A DNA stretch of 64,000 bases, taken from the NCBI GenBank assembly GCA_037013685.1, contig CM072905.1, forward strand, positions 11,436,991 to 11,500,990, written 5' to 3'. Of this stretch, positions 1 to 10,860 are shown piece by piece. The position numbers were made by a program, and so were the translations under genes. The number at the start of each line of letters is the position of its first letter. Positions within the stretch are counted from its first letter, which is position 1. The notes beneath the pieces were generated by a model. The model did no database searches, was not told the origin of the DNA, and was given only the letters and a program-made list of their open reading frames with translations. The stretch comes from Acridotheres tristis. Taxonomy: Eukaryota; Chordata; Aves; Passeriformes; Sturnidae.

Positions 1-1385
1 TCAGAGCATTCCCAGGGATATCGTGGAGCCCTTTCTCCTTGGCCTCTGGAATCACTTCCAGGCCAGTAGCCAAGCACAGACTGTAAATAACAAAGTGTGG
101 CTGATGATCCCAGCTCGTTTTGCTTCGAGATGTTGTCAGCTCTGGGCTTTCCCTTGGCATCCTGTCTCCAGTGCTTTGCATTCCCATCCTCAGCTCCCAG
201 GGCACTCTTGTCACGCTCTTGGTGTGAAGGAGTCGCTTCCGTGGGGGCCACCCCAGGGATGAAATGCAGGGAAAACTGCTGGATCCAGGCTCTGCAAGCA
301 GGGAATGTTTGTGTGTCCTTTTGCTGTGACTTCTTTATCATTTCTGCTTTGGGAAGGGTCAGAGAGAAGTTCAGAGGAGAAATGTCTGGGATTTATTTGT
401 ATCAGCCTCTGTCTCAGCTCTCCAACATGGGAAATTTGGCAGGTCTTGTGGCCTTGTCTGGGGTTCTTTGCAGCCAAGCACCCACAACCACACAGGAAAA
501 TTCAGCTGGTGGTATCCAAAAGTTCCACATACCATCAAAAATCCAAACTGGGGATGTTCTCCATCACATTGCTTTTTTTTCTCTCACCATTTAGGAAAGT
601 GTAAAACCCCTTTATTGCACTGCAGCTAAGCCCAAGGCCCTTTAGAAGCCTCAGGAATATCCCATGAGTGGCAGTATCTATCCAGGACTAAATAACACAG
701 GAGCCATTCCTGCTGCATGCACATGTCCTGCTGTCCTGGACGTGTGAGCTCAGCCAGTCTCTTCACTCGTGGAGCTGGGAACATCTGACTTGGTGCAGGG
801 AAGGAGAAGGTTCCAAGGAAAACTCCGGTGGGAGGAGTGGGCTGGCTGCACATCCCAGTGCCATAACCCCCGTCCTTCCCTGTTCCACCACTCGGTGTGC
901 TCATTCCTTGCCTTTCCAGCGCGCAGTTGGTGCCTTGGGTGAGGGGCTGAGCTGGACCTTCGCTCTGCAGAACGCGGGGGTGGCTTTGTTTGCTGGGGAT
1001 GAGTCTGGACGAGCGTCCCTGTCCCCGCAGGGAGGAGGGATCACTGCTTGTAGGGAGCACGGGGGAGGCGAACAAACCCCCGTCCCTTGGGCAGTGAATC
1101 GCACCCTGTGCTCAAACACAGAAATAAAGGCTCAAAGGCTGGAAATGATGGATATCAGCCGTTTCTTCCATGGATTATTTGGGTCTCGATGCAGTGCAGC
1201 CACAGGCACTGCTATCCCTCGGTGCTGTCCCAACGGCCACAGTAAAGCTATGGCTGATGCCCGCGGGGTCCTTGGCTCCAAAGAGCATCCCTGGTGCCAC
1301 CAAAGGACTCCTTTGTGACCCTTCCCGGGCGGGGAGCTGGCGGCAGCGCCCGGCTGTGCTCTCACGATGTGTTTTTGGATTCCAG
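1..1385 (+). other. 5' flank or last intron of the CDRT4-like gene
   Basis: No exon could be supported here. Frames are short and lack recognisable protein. The stretch ends in a possible 3' splice site (TTTTTGGATTCCAG, ending at 1385) just before the CDRT4-like coding exon. An AATAAA at 1123-1128 could be the poly(A) signal of an upstream gene cut by the window edge, but nothing else supports this. Confidence 0.4.
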
Positions 1386-1813
1386 AGGATGTGCCTCCCT
1401 CGCCCAACGTGGGTCTGCCCAGCGTCCTGATCCCCCGGCAGCCGCCCGGGCCCGCCTACGTGACCCACACAGGGCGGCTGGTGCGGCTGCTGCAGCAGCA
1501 GGAGCGGCCGGGGAGGGCCCCGGCCCCGGCCCCAGCTCGGCCTGGCCCGGCTCGGCCTGGCCCGGCTCGGCCCGGCCCAGCTCGGCCTGACCCGGCCCGG
1601 CCCCGCTCGCAGCCCCGCACCGAGCCCCGGGGCGCTGCGGAGCGGAGCCCCGTGCGGATCGACACCGCCGGCATCCAGGAGCGTCCCACGGGAACTCCCA
1701 GGGTGAAGAGCACCTTGGCACTGCCCACTGTTTGCCACAGGGTTATTTTTGCAAGAAAACCTCCCTCAACTGTGCTGCCCCAGAGCCCGGCGTGTTCCAG
1801 CCAGAGGGAATGA
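1386..1813 (+). CDS. CDRT4: CDRT4-like protein, terminal coding exon
   Basis: The exon encodes about 141 residues and ends at TGA 1811-1813. Two short blocks match what I recall of mammalian CDRT4: an N-terminal 'GPAYVTHTGRLVRLL' (human has a similar PAYVTYTS block) and a C-terminal 'RVIFARKPPSTVLP' (human IIFARKP). The order and strand relative to TEKT3 and PMP22 agree with human 17p12, which strengthens the call. Function is poorly known and none is proposed. Between the blocks the protein is Ala/Pro/Arg-rich because of an in-frame 15-bp tandem repeat. The start is uncertain. Either an upstream exon splices to AG 1384-1385 (the human protein has only about ten residues before this block), or translation begins at ATG 1367, giving 148 aa with no upstream exon. 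No signal peptide or membrane segment is visible. The main alternative is a decayed copy, but both conserved ends lie in one open frame. Confidence 0.6.
1535..1609 (+). repeat. in-frame 15-bp coding minisatellite (ARPGP)n
   Basis: The unit GCTCGGCCTGGCCCG is repeated at 1535, 1550, 1565 and 1580, with a degenerate fifth copy at 1595. In the CDRT4-like frame the units read ARPGP, ARPGP, ARPGP, ARPDP and ARPRS. Fifteen base pairs is five codons, so copy-number change keeps the frame. Confidence 0.85.
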
Positions 1814-1875
1814 TCTGGCTGCAGCTGAAGCAAAGCAAAGCAAAAGAAGATGCAACTGAGTGTTTTGCAGACTCC

Positions 1876-1881
1876 ATTAAA
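1876..1881 (+). terminator. candidate poly(A) signal ATTAAA of the CDRT4-like gene
   Basis: ATTAAA lies 63 bp after the stop codon. It is the commonest variant of AATAAA, and a T/G-rich stretch follows (TTCCCTTGTGAGCAG, then TCTTTTCC). The cleavage site is not proven. Confidence 0.4.
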
Positions 1882-2301
1882 CTTCCCTTGTGAGCAGCAT
1901 TTGACTCCTGGAGTCTTTTCCTAAAAGGCTGATTGGAATGAAAGCTAAAGGGGGTGGAAATGCGTCCAGTTCTCTGCTCTCAGTTCTGGAGCAAGGCACA
2001 ACCTCTGCATTTGAAATGAAATATTTAACTTGTGGCAGTGGAGAAAAAGTGGATCGTTTTTTTTTGCTGTCAAAATGAAATTTGCTGAAGGAAGCCGTTT
2101 GTCCTGAAAAGCCCTGCTGGAGTTATAAACAACTTATCTGATAATCACGAGTATTTTCTGCTGCATCCAGTGTATGGTTCCTGCTGTACAGCTCTTGGGA
2201 TTTTGGCTGCTGTGGGACCGGTGCCACTTGGCTGCCGAGTGCTTTGGGAAAGGGTGTTTGGCTTCTGCAGGGAAAAAATGTGAAGAATGAGAAAGTGTGG
2301 C

Positions 2302-2327
2302 AAAAAAAAAAAAAAAAAAAAAAAAAA
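2302..2327 (+). repeat. poly(A) tract, 26 bp
   Basis: Uninterrupted A26 after GTGTGGC. It could be the tail of a retroposed sequence, but I could not find flanking target duplications or a recognisable body upstream. Confidence 0.9.
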
Positions 2328-3420
2328 GGAACTGCAACTTTCTGGGGCTGGATAAATAAATTTGCTCCCTGCCCTATTTTGAGCCTGGTACCTCTCCCTG
2401 TGCCTGCAGCGGGTCACGAGCCCCGTGCTCAGTAGTGGCCCTGCCAACCCGCAGTGCTGGTCACCAGCCACAGAACTGGGAACAAATAAATAAGTAAATA
2501 AATAAAGATCCCTTTTCAGCTCTACCCTGGGGCGTTCTTTGGGGGATCCTGGAAAGGGGCACAGCCAAGTGCTGTTGAGGTGTGGGGGCAGAGCCGGCTG
2601 CAGGCCCAGGGGAGCTGTGTCCTCCTTCTGTGTGTGACAGGGGACTGTCCCCTGCATCTCCTGGGGACAGAGCTCCGGGGTGGGGGCTGAGGGTACCCAT
2701 TGAATTACAGGGCTGTCCACGGCTGATGGGATGGGAGCTCCTGGCCAAGGCTTCCAGGGTTTGCTGTTCAATCCCACATTCCCAGGGGATCAGGAAAGGC
2801 ACCCATTTCCTCATTTCCCTCCAGGGTTGCTGTCAGCCAGCCTTGCCCATGCAGACGATGCTGGAGAAGCTGGGAGTTGTTTGTGCTTGCCCAGGGACCC
2901 AGGGACAGGGAGAAGGCAAACACTCCCTCTCCTTCTCCTGGCTGCACAGAAGCTTTTCCAGGGCTGGGGTCTGCTTCTGTGTTCAACCATTTTCACATTG
3001 CACCTCCTCCTCCAGGAATGGCCTCCTCATCCCTCAGGTGGATGGCTAGAACTATTTACAGGCAGTTCTGTGGCAGGAAATGGTGTAGGAAAAGGTTGGA
3101 ATCATCCCTGGAGAGCCAGGAACGGTAGCTGAGGTGGCTAAGAAAACATTCCCGTTTTTCTTTTGCCTGTGGAAGTATTTGCACGTGTGCTGGCACTCTG
3201 GGAAGGTGATGGAGCAGCTGCTGCTGCCTGTGCTCTCCGATCCCTCACGGCTCCTCCCAAACCTGTGTCGAGCGCTGGGGCGTCCCCGGCTGCTCAGGCT
3301 GCCTGACTCCCACAGAGAGGGGGATTCTCTCCTTAGAGGCAGCTCAGGGTGGGTTTTGGGAGGGCAGATGGAATTGAGGGGGGGATTGTCCCTGCTCATC
3401 ACGGGGGGGCTGGACACATG

Positions 3421-3462
3421 AGCTTTAAAGGTCGCTTCAACCCAAACTATTCCATGATTCTG
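3421..3462 (+). mobile_element. CR1 LINE 3'-tail fragment
   Basis: AGCTTTAAAGGTCGCTTC, then CCCAAACTATTCCATGATTC, is the CR1 3' end with its ATTCCATG-type tail. Only about 40 bp remain. Confidence 0.7.
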
Positions 3463-5245
3463 TTGGAGAAAACCACTCCATGTTTGGCTGCTGAGGATGA
3501 GCCAGGGGAGCTGGAAGCCTCTTGGAGGAGTCCTGGCCCTCAGATGAGCCAGGGCAAAGCTGTGACAGCCTGACCTGGGCTTTGCTGAGTCATTTGTATT
3601 GGAGTCACAGAGCAGTGGAAAAGCTGCCATTTCCATGCAAAAATTCTCCTCCCCAAGCACTGCTCCATCCTCCAGGACACAAAGATGCTTTTTTCCTGTC
3701 CCAGCACTTGTGCTGGGAGCAGTTGTGCTGCTCCAGCTCTTGCAGTGACACTGCCTCAGTAGGAGCTTGGTATGATGTCAATGTTTCGAGTGGGTGAAGC
3801 AGAGGAGGCAAAAATAGACATTTAGACATTTTTCCAGTTATGCCTTTTCAAAAAGGAATATTTATAGCTCAGTGCCGAACATAGGCTCTCTTTGTGATTC
3901 TGCTTCCAATTGCAACACAGCACATCCCCCCTGGACCTTCAGGATGTGTGCAGGCAACTTTGAGCCCCTGGCAGCGGGAGCCTCTCTGTCCCTGGACCTG
4001 CTGCAGTGTTCCCAGTCCAGGCATGAAGCACCCACAGGGATCTTGGGGTGCTCTGGGGCTGCATCCCTTGTACAAACTGTCCTGGCTCATCTCCAGGACA
4101 GGGGTGCAGCACATCAGGGTTTTGTGATTGACTCTGGAGCATAATGAAGACGGTGATGAGGGAGGTGTCCTCATGTCACCATTGCTGGATGTGGAAGGTC
4201 CAAATCACTGCATCTAACTTTACCTCTGTTTGCCCATCTGTGGAATTTGGATAAAGGGCTTCACCACACAGTTTTGAAGTGCTTTGAGACTTTCTCAAGA
4301 TGTTGTTTCACCTGAACCACCTCTCAAGGTCTGATCCTGCTTGCAAGGAGCTTTGGGGCTGTTGTCATGAGTTAAAGCTCTCTAGGCCCTCTTCTCTGCC
4401 TGCCTCAGCAGGAAGGGGAGCTTGGGTGTGGGTGGCAGGTGAGGAGGATCCAAAGGTCAAGACTGGCTCTCCAAAGCCCGTGGGTGAGCTGTGGGAGCTG
4501 TACTTTCCATGAGGTTGTGCTGCTGCCCCTGGCCAGAGGTGCTGGATGGCTCTGGAGTGCTCTGCCACCTGGGCTGGTGCCCTGCAGGGCATCGTTGGTT
4601 TGGAAACTTGGATTTAGGGATTCTGGGACACTTCGGAGATCAGCTAATGGAGGGGTAACTCTGATTTGTGTGGGGGCAAAACTCCCAGATCTTTGTGATG
4701 GGAAAAAGCCTTGAGAGCAGAAGGGTGGGGCTGATAATGCCTGCAGGCTCTACGGGTCGATTCAGGGCCTTGAAGGATTACTCTTCTGGGATCCAGGGGG
4801 ATTTAACTCTTGCACCTTAAATAATCTGGAAAAATAATTCTGATGAGCCGTAGGCTGCAGCCTGGCTCACCGTGCCCTGCGGCTCTGACGGGGAGCCTCC
4901 AAAACGCGGCCAAAAATCTCCATCTCGCCTCAAAGTGTTTTTCCTCAAGCCTTGGGCTGACCTCTGGCGTGTTCTCCAGGCTGCTGGAGTGTGACAATGC
5001 CCCTACTGCTCCGGCTGGGCTCCACAGAGCCCAGCTTTGTGCCAGCTCCTCAGGCTCCCCACGCTGGCTGCAGGCTCTGAGCCCTCCCTGCTCCGCATCC
5101 CTGCCCGGCTCCAGCCGCCTCTGCTGCCTCAGCACTGGCATTTGGATTACTCCCCTGCACTGGCAACATCCACAAAGGTCGAGTTTAGGAACAATAGCGC
5201 TGAAAATCAGTAGCTCTTCCTCTAGACAATGCAGATTGAAGAGTC

Positions 5246-5785
5246 AGAGAATCACAGAAAGGGCTGGGTTGGAAGGGACCTTCGGGAACATCAAATCCAG
5301 CCCCTGCCATGGCAGGGACACCTTCCACTGTCCCAGGCTGCTCCAAGCCCCAATGTCCAGCCTGGCCTTGGGCACTGCCAGGGATCCAGGGGCAACCACA
5401 GCTGCTCTGGGCACCCTGTGCCGGGGCCTGCCCACCCTCACAGGGAACAATTCCTGCCCAATATCCCATCCAGCCCTGCCCTCTGGCAGTGGAAGCCATT
5501 CCCTGTGTCCCGTCCATCTGTCTCTTGTAAAGAGTCTGTCTCCATCTTTCCTGCAACTCCTTCAGGTCCTGCAAGGCCACACTGAGGTCACCCCAGATTT
5601 TCTCCTCTGCAGGTGAACAATCCCAGCTGTCCCAGCCTTTCCTCCCAGCAGAGGAGGCTGAATCCTCAGCTCATCCTGGAGCCTCCTCTGGATCTCTCCA
5701 GCAGCTCCAGGTCCTCCCTGTGCTGGGCCCCAGCTCTGCAGATGGGGTCTCACCTGAGCACAGGGGCAGAATCCCCTCCTCAATC
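5246..5785 (-). mobile_element. CR1 LINE 3' fragment
   Basis: Read on +, it begins with the reversed tail AGAGAATCACAGAAAGGG and runs through CCATGGCAGGGACACC, GGGATCCAGGGGCAACC and CTCACCTGAGCACAGGGG. It is one of the longer copies here (about 540 bp) and contains only the 3' end of the element. The open frames inside it are remnants, not genes. Confidence 0.85.
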
Positions 5786-6837
5786 TCCTGGCTACTCTAT
5801 CTTCCAAGAGTTTGTCCCGGGATTTGGGGGTTTCACAGCAGGATGGCAGCCAAGGCCAGCCCTGCTCTGGTGCTCACCAGGTCACTCCTCTGCTTTCTCT
5901 CTACCCACACATGGATGCAGCAGCACATTTCCTGGAAGATGCTCCAGCAATTAAATCAGCATTGATCGCTGGGAGCTGGAAGTGGCTGTATTGAGAGCCG
6001 AGGCTGTGAGGAGCTCTCGGGGGGAGATGAAAACCTGCTGGGGGAACAGAACCTCTCTGTGGCTGCCAGGGCTGCTCTGGGCTGCTGGCCAGGCTCCTTG
6101 GGCTGGATTAGTGGCAAAGTCCAGCACCAAGCACACAGATCCTTTGCAATGGGAGCTGATCCCAGCCAGCCGGCTCTAGAGCTGCTGATTCACTCGCTGG
6201 TGGATAAACAGGGATGCTCTGCCCATGCTCTGTGCCCGGGTGTGCAGGGAAAGGCGCTGCGGTGCACGCCCGCCTCTGTGGCTCCGCAGACACGAGTCAG
6301 CACTTCCACCTGGAGCTCTCCTCCCTGGAGGATCCCAGAGCCTGAGGGTGGGGAAATGACGGGGTGAGGCTGTAAAACTGGGTGGGGCAGGAGCTGGAGG
6401 AGCCTAGTGTGACCCCCTTGTGACCTTGGAGCTAGGTGAGAGCTCTTACGGTGCTCTGCCCTCTGCGCAGCCTCGGGAAGGGAAAGGCAGCGAAAGAAAA
6501 GCTTGGATAATCCACTGTAGGATGGTTTTGTGTAGGCTTTGGCTTAGAGAAACACATCCTGCTTGGACAAGCTGGTCTGAGCAGATCCCTGAGACCTTCT
6601 GGTCACTGGGACCAGGGAGATTTCAGAGAGTTTGGTGCTTTCAGCTGTGCGAACCCCACTGTCCCTGCAGTGATGCAATAGCGCAGCTGAAGCCCTTACC
6701 TGACACTTAAAAATGCTTTCCACCCGAGAAAGGTGTTTTGAGGTAGAACCAGTTGGTTTAGGAACCTGGCTGTTCCTGCCCTGCCACAGTCAGTTCCTTG
6801 GCCCAGTGGGGGCACAGCCAGGCTGGGACAGCCCCGG

Positions 6838-6975
6838 CTCCGTGGACTGATGGCACTGGGGCTGTCCCTGGTGCCAATCTGTGCTGGGCTGTGAGCACAC
6901 ACACACAGACCTGGTGACACTGGGGCTGTCCCTGTGCTGGGCTGTGAGCACACACGCACACACACACACAGGGCT
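6838..6975 (+). repeat. two-copy duplication with (CA)n cores
   Basis: GGCACTGGGGCTGTCCC ... GGGCTGTGAGCACACACA occurs twice in tandem (about 6848-6909 and 6915-6971), each copy ending in a CA run of different length. Confidence 0.7.
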
Positions 6976-7672
6976 GGTGCCTCCCAGAAAACTGCTCAGG
7001 CTGGGGAAGCCTCGAGGCATCCCAAGGCCTCAGTCCCAGGCTGGGTGTGCTTTTCCATTCCTCCTTATTTCTCAGGGATTGGGAGTGGGACAAGGGCAGA
7101 ACACCCAACAAGGTGTTTTTTAAATATCTGTAGATCAGTTGAGTTAGAGCCAAAGTTCAATGGGACACTCTTCCCTATGCATGGACAGGACTCCTCTGGT
7201 GACATTCCTGGTGTGCTCATACTCAGCTTGGCCATACAGCTCCAGTTCTGACTTGCCTTTTGCTGACTTTAACCTTAAAATGCTCCATTTTCCAAGCTCT
7301 GAGGACCCAGCACAGATACAGTCAGATACAGCCCCTGCTCTGCTCCCTGCAGGAGCTGGCCCAGGACTGAGTGGAGGTTCCTGCTGTTCCTCCAGACCAA
7401 GACCGAGATTTTGAAGGAGGCAGAGTGAGGCTTCACACAGAAGTGAACTTCTCTGCAAATTTTGGCCAGGCCTTTGCTTCCAGCACTGCAAAGGCATATC
7501 AATTATTGTGAAACAGAAAGTGGAAATTACTTTCCTGGCTGTTCTGGCTTTGTTCCAGCCTCTCAGTGTGCTGGAAAACATTCCAGCTGATGTACTCCAC
7601 ACAGACTCCCTCTGGGATAAAAGGCATCTCACTGCTTGTTTCTATGCAGATCTCTCCAGCCCATCTCCGCCG

Positions 7673-7687
7673 CCCCCCCCCCCCCCC
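7673..7687 (+). repeat. poly(C) run, 15 bp
   Basis: Uninterrupted C15. It is prone to length error in sequencing and could form G-rich structure on the opposite strand. Confidence 0.9.
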
Positions 7688-8546
7688 GAGCCTTGTCCAT
7701 GTTCCTGGAGTGCTGCAGGTGCTGGACAGCCTGGGAGCAGCTTGGTGACAGTTCTGAGCTGTCCCACGTGCTGTGCTGTGCTCCCTGGGCTCTGCACCCC
7801 AGGACAGGGACTGTAGGAAGAGATTTTTCCCAATAACTCAGCTTTTTTTTCCTGCAGCTGGACAGGCTGAGACTGGTGCAAGTTTTCTGATGAAGAGCCA
7901 GAGCCAAGAGTGAGCCCTGCCTGGGAGGGACATTCCCAGGATGAGCCTCTGCCCTGCTCCCACCTCCTGCAGGGAGGAGAAACCTTTCCCAGAGTTATGT
8001 CACAGGAGGGATGTGCTGAGGAGAGGTTTCACTTCTTCAAACAGCCACGTTTTGGACAATTTCCAGAAGAGTTCTGGTGATGAATAAGCACTTTTGCCCT
8101 GGAAAACTCTTCCTCACCCTTCCTGGAGCAGCAGAGATCTAATGGCCACACTGAATTCCAGGCGAGCCAACTCCTCTCCCATCTCCTCCCCATCCCTCCC
8201 AGTGCTGACACAGCTTTTGGGGGATGGATCTCCTGGGGGCTATGGGACCCTCTGCCAGCTCCACACCATACTCCAGGTGGGGTTGTCCCTCTGGAACTGG
8301 TGGCTGGTGACAAGCTGGGGTCACCGAGTGCAGCTTCTCTCATAACTTGGCTGAGGTCACCTTGCACAAGATTGTGTCACCTACTCCTTTCCTAGAGCAA
8401 ACCAGGGCTGTCCTGATGAGGTCATTGAGGCTGTGGGTGCCTCAACAGCAGCAAGACAAACAACTCGTGCCCAGCTGGGTGTGGATCCATCCATCCCTGT
8501 CCATGGGACACGGGCTGGGTGTGGATCCATCCATCTCTGTCCATGG

Positions 8547-8924
8547 TGATGCCTTTAGTTTTAAGTTTTTCTATTCTCCTTGGATGTGCTTTTCTGATGT
8601 GCTAGGGTGATGAAGACAAAACAGTCCTATTCTAGTTAAGAACTCAAAGACAGTTTCTCCAAACTTCAGGCCCTAAACACAAACTACGTGGAAAGGTGGA
8701 TGGTGGGTTCATGCAAATTAACCAAAACCTGTAAAAGTGTAAGATTTTGTGACCAACCCCCTCCTTTCCTTCTATCTTGGAGTCATCCAGGCAGGGGCCA
8801 CGACTGTGGCACTTATATTGCTGGGGTGTGGCTTTTGTAGGCCTTTCATAGGCCTCACAATAAATACCCATTTTATTCTCCTTAACTCTGTGTGTAGCCT
8901 CTGTTCCAGCTCCTCAAGGCATCA
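8547..8924 (+). mobile_element. solo LTR of an endogenous retrovirus-like element
   Basis: The 378-bp segment starts TGATGCC and ends GGCATCA, a perfect 7-bp terminal inverted repeat with the TG...CA ends typical of LTRs. AATAAA lies at 8859-8864, followed by a T-rich and then a GT-rich stretch (ACTCTGTGTGTAGC), as at an R-U5 boundary. The flanks ATGG (8543-8546) and GTGG (8925-8928) look like a 4-bp target duplication with one mismatch. Removing the segment restores the surrounding minisatellite unit. No internal retroviral genes are present, as expected after LTR-LTR recombination. The family is not identified. Confidence 0.72.
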
Positions 8925-8946
8925 GTGGGACAGGGGCTTTGTGTGT

Positions 8947-9002
8947 ATCCATCCATCCATCCATCCATCCATCCATCCATCCATCCATCCATCCATCCAT
9001 CC
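8947..9002 (+). repeat. (ATCC)14 microsatellite
   Basis: Fourteen uninterrupted ATCC units sit exactly where the neighbouring minisatellite units carry only two or three, so this looks like a tetranucleotide expansion inside one minisatellite unit. Confidence 0.95.
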
Positions 9003-9598
9003 CTGTCCGTGGGACACAGGCTGGGTGTGGATCCATTCCTGTCTCTGGCCTGGACAGGGCTCTGGGAGCACCCAGCCCTCGCTGTTCATTCCCTGTAGGG
9101 TCCCAGGGCCAAGTGTCAGGGGTTTTTCTCTGAAATACAATCTCCCTCTGAAACGTGGGGGGTTGGTGTTCCTGCTGTACCCTGCCAAATGGCAGGGATT
9201 GATCTGGGAGTGGGTTCTGAGCACAGGAGGAAAAGGGACGAATGGCATGAACTCACTGAGTGTCTCCTTGCCTTGGCTGAGTGCTGCTTTGCTGAAGAGA
9301 TTTCTGCACCAAACACTTTGCACTCCCACTTTGGATTGACCTGAAAGAAAAAAGGGTGTCTAAACCTGAAGAAAATGTCCCTTGGTGCTTAAACCCCTTT
9401 TGAAGGAGGGTCTGGGGTTGTTCTGTCACTGCTGGGGTGGCTTCTCTTCCTTTTGCTTAGCTGTCTCCAAGTCTTGGGTGGCTCTGGAGAGAGGGAGAGC
9501 AGGTGCCTTTGCTCTGAGACAGGGAAGAATGCCTTGTCTTTGGGAGGAGCTGGGGGCAGAGGCTGAATGTCCCACTTGGATGTTGTCTTTCAGTGTTT

Positions 9599-9681
9599 TT
9601 GTGTTTTTGTTTGGTTTGTTTGTTTTTATTTTTATTTTTTTTATTTTTTTTTTTTTTTTTGTTTGTTTTGTTTTGTTTTTT
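9599..9681 (+). repeat. T-rich low-complexity tract
   Basis: About 80 bp of mixed T runs and GTTT/ATTT units, ending in TTTTTTAATTAAATC. It could be the reversed poly(A) end of a retroposed sequence on the - strand, but no body was recognised. Confidence 0.8.
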
Positions 9682-10860
9682 AATTAAATCTGATCTGAGA
9701 CACAGGACTCAATTTTGGCCAGTGGATCTACACCCAGGCTGCATTTGAGGAGCTGTCCCTGAGAGCATCCCTGGGTTTGCCCGTGGAAAACTCATCAGCG
9801 GCGTGTGATGAATGAGGCTCTGTTCTGGCACAGCCGTTTCAGAGCCAGGGAAGCCCCGCTGGGTTGTTCAGGATTCCGTGGGGCTCTGGAAACATCCCGG
9901 AGGGTGAGTGGGTGGGCGGGAGGTGCTGTCGGATCGCGGCTCCACTCAGCCCTCGCTGCCTTTCCTGTTTCCCTTTGAGGCTTCCTGGAGCACTTGGTGC
10001 AGTTAGGGCAGGATTTGGGAATGAGCACTTTGGAAAGGAAAGGAAGGCCGGCGGGCTGCACACACATCCCTGGACCCCCCACTGCAGCCCCTCACCGATC
10101 CCATTCCCAGCTGCTCCCAGACAGCTCAGGGAATTCATCCAGTTTGTTTTTCACTTTGGGTTTTGCTCTTGTGCCTCTGCATTTTCCTTGCAGATTCCAA
10201 CCAACTTGGATAAAATTTTTTTCCAAGCCTTTTTCCCCCGAAAGTTCCCTCACATTGAGGGGAACAGAATCTGGGGTCTGGATTCTTTCCTTGCCCAAAC
10301 AATCAGTTTCATATTGACTCAAGCACAAATATGCTCTCTGCAATCCAAGGTAAAGAGCCACGGAGCCAGCAGCTCCTTCCAAGAGCTTTGTGGTGTGAAA
10401 ATGAAGGAGCAACCCTCGAGTCCTGCCCGGGCACTTGGGAGCAGCCACTCCAGTGCCTGATGTGACACTGCTGGACACCAGAACGGAGCATGGGGGTTCC
10501 TCGTGATCGGGTACATGAACGAGGGTGTTCCCTCCCTGCAACAGAGATGAGGCATAAATGGGAACAAGCGTCCTTCCATGGGGCGGTGACTCTGTGTCCC
10601 CCCGGGGCTCCTGAGCACCGTGTCACCAGTGTCACCGTGGTTGGTGGTGGCAGGGCTGTGTTTCGGTGCTCGGCTGCTCTCGGAGGCAGCGTTTGCTGTG
10701 GCGCTGGCAGCCTCTCCCCGACCTTCTCACATTACAGAGCTTTGTGTCCCTGCGAGCTATAAAAAGCTTGTAGTGAAACTCAAACCACAGCGCAGCTCCC
10801 GGCTCTGCCGGCGGGATGTTCCTGTTCCTTTCCAAACAGAGCGGAGCACGAGGAGCAGGA
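9682..10860. other. intergenic, no gene seen
   Basis: Unique-looking sequence leading into the large tandem array. No exon with convincing splice sites and no recognisable protein in any frame. Confidence 0.55.

Larger units (their letters stand above)
1882..5245. other. intergenic, no gene seen
   Basis: Frames are short and without recognisable domains. The stretch holds a 26-bp poly(A) tract, an (AAAT)n tract near 2485-2506, and a CR1 tail at 3421. The rest is unique-looking sequence in which I see nothing. Confidence 0.6.
5786..8473. other. intergenic, no gene seen
   Basis: Contains a CA-containing duplication near 6838-6975 and a C15 run at 7673-7687. Otherwise I see no exon, RNA gene or recognisable transposon. 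Confidence 0.55.
8474..9040 (+). repeat. ~39-bp minisatellite, split by a solo LTR
   Basis: Units contain GGGTGTGGATCCATCC followed by CTGTCCATGGGACACGG. Two units lie at about 8474-8546. The array resumes at 8925 with TGGGACAGGGGC in register with the interrupted unit, then passes through an expanded ATCC block and a final unit to about 9040. Confidence 0.8.

Noticed and set aside
2250..2330. Retrocopied gene ending at the 26-bp poly(A) tract
   Set aside because: No recognisable coding or RNA sequence precedes the tract and no target-site duplication was found.
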